Source of the DNA: Xanthobacteraceae bacterium
GTDB lineage: Bacteria; Pseudomonadota; Alphaproteobacteria; Rhizobiales; Xanthobacteraceae
NCBI GenBank assembly: GCA_030037185.1
Contig: JASHRR010000354.1
Coordinates: forward strand, 1 to 6,668
DNA length: 6,668 nucleotides
Direction of reading: 5' to 3'
Shown here: piece by piece, positions 5,183-6,668 of the stretch
Position numbering within the stretch: position 1 is the first letter of the stretch
Layout: every line of letters begins with the position of its first letter
Translations under genes and position numbers: made by a program
The notes under the pieces: model-generated
Told to the model about the DNA's origin: nothing
The model's database searches: none
Seen by the model: only the letters and a program-made list of their open reading frames with translations

Positions 5183-6142
5183 TTAGAAATCCGGCTTTTC
5201 TGCATGCGGCACCGCCGAGTCCCTTCCGGCCAAAGCCAATTCCTGCAGGTTCTCGGCACACACAACTTCTCGCCATGTTTCGCGGGCGCGCCGGTAGGTT
5301 AGGGTCGCCGACCAGGCCATGGTGAAGACGCCATCATCCTCGACCGTGAAGCGGAGCTGAAGGTGCTTGCCCCGGTAGCTGTAGTCGGGCGCCGCGCCGG
5401 CATCGGCGCCGCGCGGGGGGCGCCGATTCTCCCTCGCATCCCGCTCCAGTCCTTCTCTGGCGGCCTGGTAATCGAGGAGCTGGTAGCGTTCCACAACGTG
5501 CAAAGCCTCGCTGTAGGGCGTGCCGTAGAAGTCAACCATGGCGAACGGCCCGATTTTTACCCCTATCGTATCTATGACCAGCACGTCGCCCTCGTAGTGG
5601 CCAACCGAATCCCCATACCAGGAGGGCGTCACCTGCGCCGGATGTGGCTGGTTCATGCGCACGTAGCGGACCTGATGATCGTTGGGATAGAGGAAAATAA
5701 TCTTGTCCGGTTGCTGGAGCATCTGCATGGCGACGCCGTTAAAGATGTAGGGAACGGGCTCCGGCCAGCACTGGATGGTCGGGGTGGGACCGACAATGCC
5801 GGCCAACTCCATTTCGCCTTTGCGCTTCACCACCGCCGCGGCGCGCGGCTTCAAGATCGGATTGGCGTAATCGCCGACCAGCTGGGCGGGATTGCTCACG
5901 AGAATGTTGTTTACAGGCGGCAATATCCGGCCATCGACGTCGGCGCCTTGCGGCCGGCGCGACTTGTTGACCACCGGGCCGGGGCCCGACGCCGGTGGCT
6001 CGAACCCTGGGAAGGAAGGATGCGACCATACGCCTGAAAAATCCGGGATCGCCGCCGGCCCGACCGCAGGTTGCACGGTTTGCCCCGAGGCAGGCATCGC
6101 CGCTGCCGCAAATATCGCCAGTAAACCGAGCTGCCTGAGCAT
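5183..6142 (-). CDS. Exported protein of unknown function, paralogue of the left-edge gene
   Basis: The 319-residue product begins MLRQLGLLAIFAAAAMPASG, a clear Sec-type signal peptide with probable cleavage at ASG-Q21. The mature chain opens with AIPDFSGVWSHPSFPGFEPP, the counterpart of PDLQGIW in the left-edge gene. Further shared landmarks are DVDGRILPP (68-76), IQCWPEPVPY, GDSVGHYEGDVLVID (177-191) and SEALHVVERY (211-220). Residues about 228-260 are a charged, Arg/Gly/Pro-rich insertion before the closing strands LQLRFTVEDDGVFTMAWSAT (261-280). The last 30 residues look like a loose tail. The ATG at 6142 has GAGG five bases upstream; the frame stays open further upstream but overlaps the VOC gene, which rules out those starts. 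It lies 44 bases after the VOC stop, so the two probably form one transcript. No catalytic motif is recognised; predicted periplasmic or outer-envelope location. Confidence 0.9.
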   Translation of the reverse strand: MLRQLGLLAIFAAAAMPASGQTVQPAVGPAAIPDFSGVWSHPSFPGFEPPASGPGPVVNKSRRPQGADVDGRILPPVNNILVSNPAQLVGDYANPILKPRAAAVVKRKGEMELAGIVGPTPTIQCWPEPVPYIFNGVAMQMLQQPDKIIFLYPNDHQVRYVRMNQPHPAQVTPSWYGDSVGHYEGDVLVIDTIGVKIGPFAMVDFYGTPYSEALHVVERYQLLDYQAAREGLERDARENRRPPRGADAGAAPDYSYRGKHLQLRFTVEDDGVFTMAWSATLTYRRARETWREVVCAENLQELALAGRDSAVPHAEKPDF

Positions 6143-6186
6143 GACAACCTCACTTCCTATCCAGTGCCCCGGGCGAGGCGTTGCTT

Positions 6187-6668
6187 TTAGGGACAGATCT
6201 GGCCGAGCCGGCCCGAACCGCCGCAATAGCTCACGTCCTGAATCTGGATGCGAATATTGTCGGGGTCGGTGAAATAAAGCTCCGGAGTACCCAACGGACT
6301 CGTCGGACCTCCGCCGTTGTTCGCCCGCTGACGCCACCTCACGCGGCACGTCAACGGCTTGATGAGGGCAGGAATTCCGCTCTCGATCGGTTCGAGACCG
6401 AGGTCGATCAGGGTCGTCATGACTCGCTCGGCGTCGAAATTCTCGATCGTGAAGCACGCATGATTGATGCCAGACATTGCATTGGGGTTATTGGCCGCGG
6501 CGTTGAAGACGACGCCATCCGTTCCCTCGCCGACTGCGAGCGTGACGCCCGCTCCCTGCATCGCGCGAACGGTGAGACCGAACACAGTCTGATAGAATTC
6601 CTTCTCGCGAGCCCCGTTGGCGATGGTGAGCGTGACATGGTTGATGGACTTTAACCGGAAGGCGTATT
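6187..6668 (-). CDS. VOC (glyoxalase/dioxygenase-fold) protein with Cys-containing tail, N-terminus cut by window edge
   Basis: A minus-strand frame enters at the right edge and ends with TAA at 6187-6189, giving 159 visible residues. It shows two beta-alpha-beta-beta-beta modules of the vicinal-oxygen-chelate fold. The first has SINHVTLTIAN, then FYQTVFGLTV. The second has SGINHACFTIENFDAERV and ends TPELYFTDPDNIRIQIQD. The His residues in the two INH motifs and the Glu in PELYF sit where metal ligands usually occur, though which bind metal is not certain. After the domain comes VSYCGGSGRLGQICP, a cysteine-bearing tail that I recall from a soil-bacterial VOC subgroup, often with a Tat leader; any leader here is outside the window. 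A GTG at 6585 is internal because the domain begins further upstream. The next gene downstream is the exported unknown protein, in a likely operon. Reaction unknown. Confidence 0.88.
   Translation of the reverse strand, partial: YAFRLKSINHVTLTIANGAREKEFYQTVFGLTVRAMQGAGVTLAVGEGTDGVVFNAAANNPNAMSGINHACFTIENFDAERVMTTLIDLGLEPIESGIPALIKPLTCRVRWRQRANNGGGPTSPLGTPELYFTDPDNIRIQIQDVSYCGGSGRLGQICP

Noticed and set aside
4558..5265. 235-codon minus-strand frame overlapping the Bug gene.
   Set aside because: It is Arg/Gly-rich and out of frame with a well-defined Bug protein, as expected for a shadow frame in GC-rich DNA.
6143..6457. 105-codon upstream extension of the exported-unknown gene.
   Set aside because: It would overlap the VOC gene in another frame and bury an intact signal peptide that begins at 6142.
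1..6668. CRISPR arrays, toxin-antitoxin pairs, retron-like or phage-defence genes.
   Set aside because: No regularly spaced repeats, reverse transcriptase, nuclease or other defence-type domain is visible on either strand.

Overview
The window looks like chromosomal DNA of a high-GC soil alphaproteobacterium, most likely in the Bradyrhizobium/Rhodopseudomonas/Xanthobacteraceae part of the Hyphomicrobiales. The grounds are overall GC and codon use, an orphan Bug-type (TctC-like) solute-binding protein, an ArsR-SRPBCC gene pair, and an intergenic palindromic repeat containing GTAGCCCGGATG, which I associate with that group. This assignment is inference from content, not from a marker gene. There are no rRNA or complete tRNA genes, no CRISPR array, and no transposase or phage gene.

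Layout. Positions 1-945 (minus) hold most of an exported protein of unknown function, cut by the left edge. A divergent spacer of about 0.4 kb follows. Positions 1372-3299 (plus) hold a three-gene stress/detoxification-type set: an ArsR-family repressor, an SRPBCC/AHSA1-domain protein and a glutathione S-transferase. The ArsR gene has two tandem palindromes over its promoter and start codon, and its transcript may be nearly leaderless. It is separated from the SRPBCC gene by an unusual 430-base gap. From 3300 to 3947 no convincing gene is seen. The right side is all on the minus strand, read right to left: a partial VOC (glyoxalase-fold) protein, then 44 bases downstream an exported protein of the same unknown family as the left-edge gene, then a 257-base repeat-rich spacer, then a Tat-type Bug solute-binding protein.

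Functional reading. The plus-strand genes fit a self-regulated operon in which ArsR controls a small ligand-binding SRPBCC protein and possibly a glutathione-dependent enzyme. The minus-strand genes look like an envelope/catabolic set of unknown substrate: VOC protein, exported unknown protein and periplasmic binding protein. The least ordinary features are three. First, a pair of diverged inverted repeats flanks the SRPBCC-GST genes, with a 14-base core that is flipped relative to its context. Second, there is a tandem operator at ArsR. Third, two paralogues of an uncharacterised exported family occur in one 6.7 kb window, one of them paired with the VOC gene.
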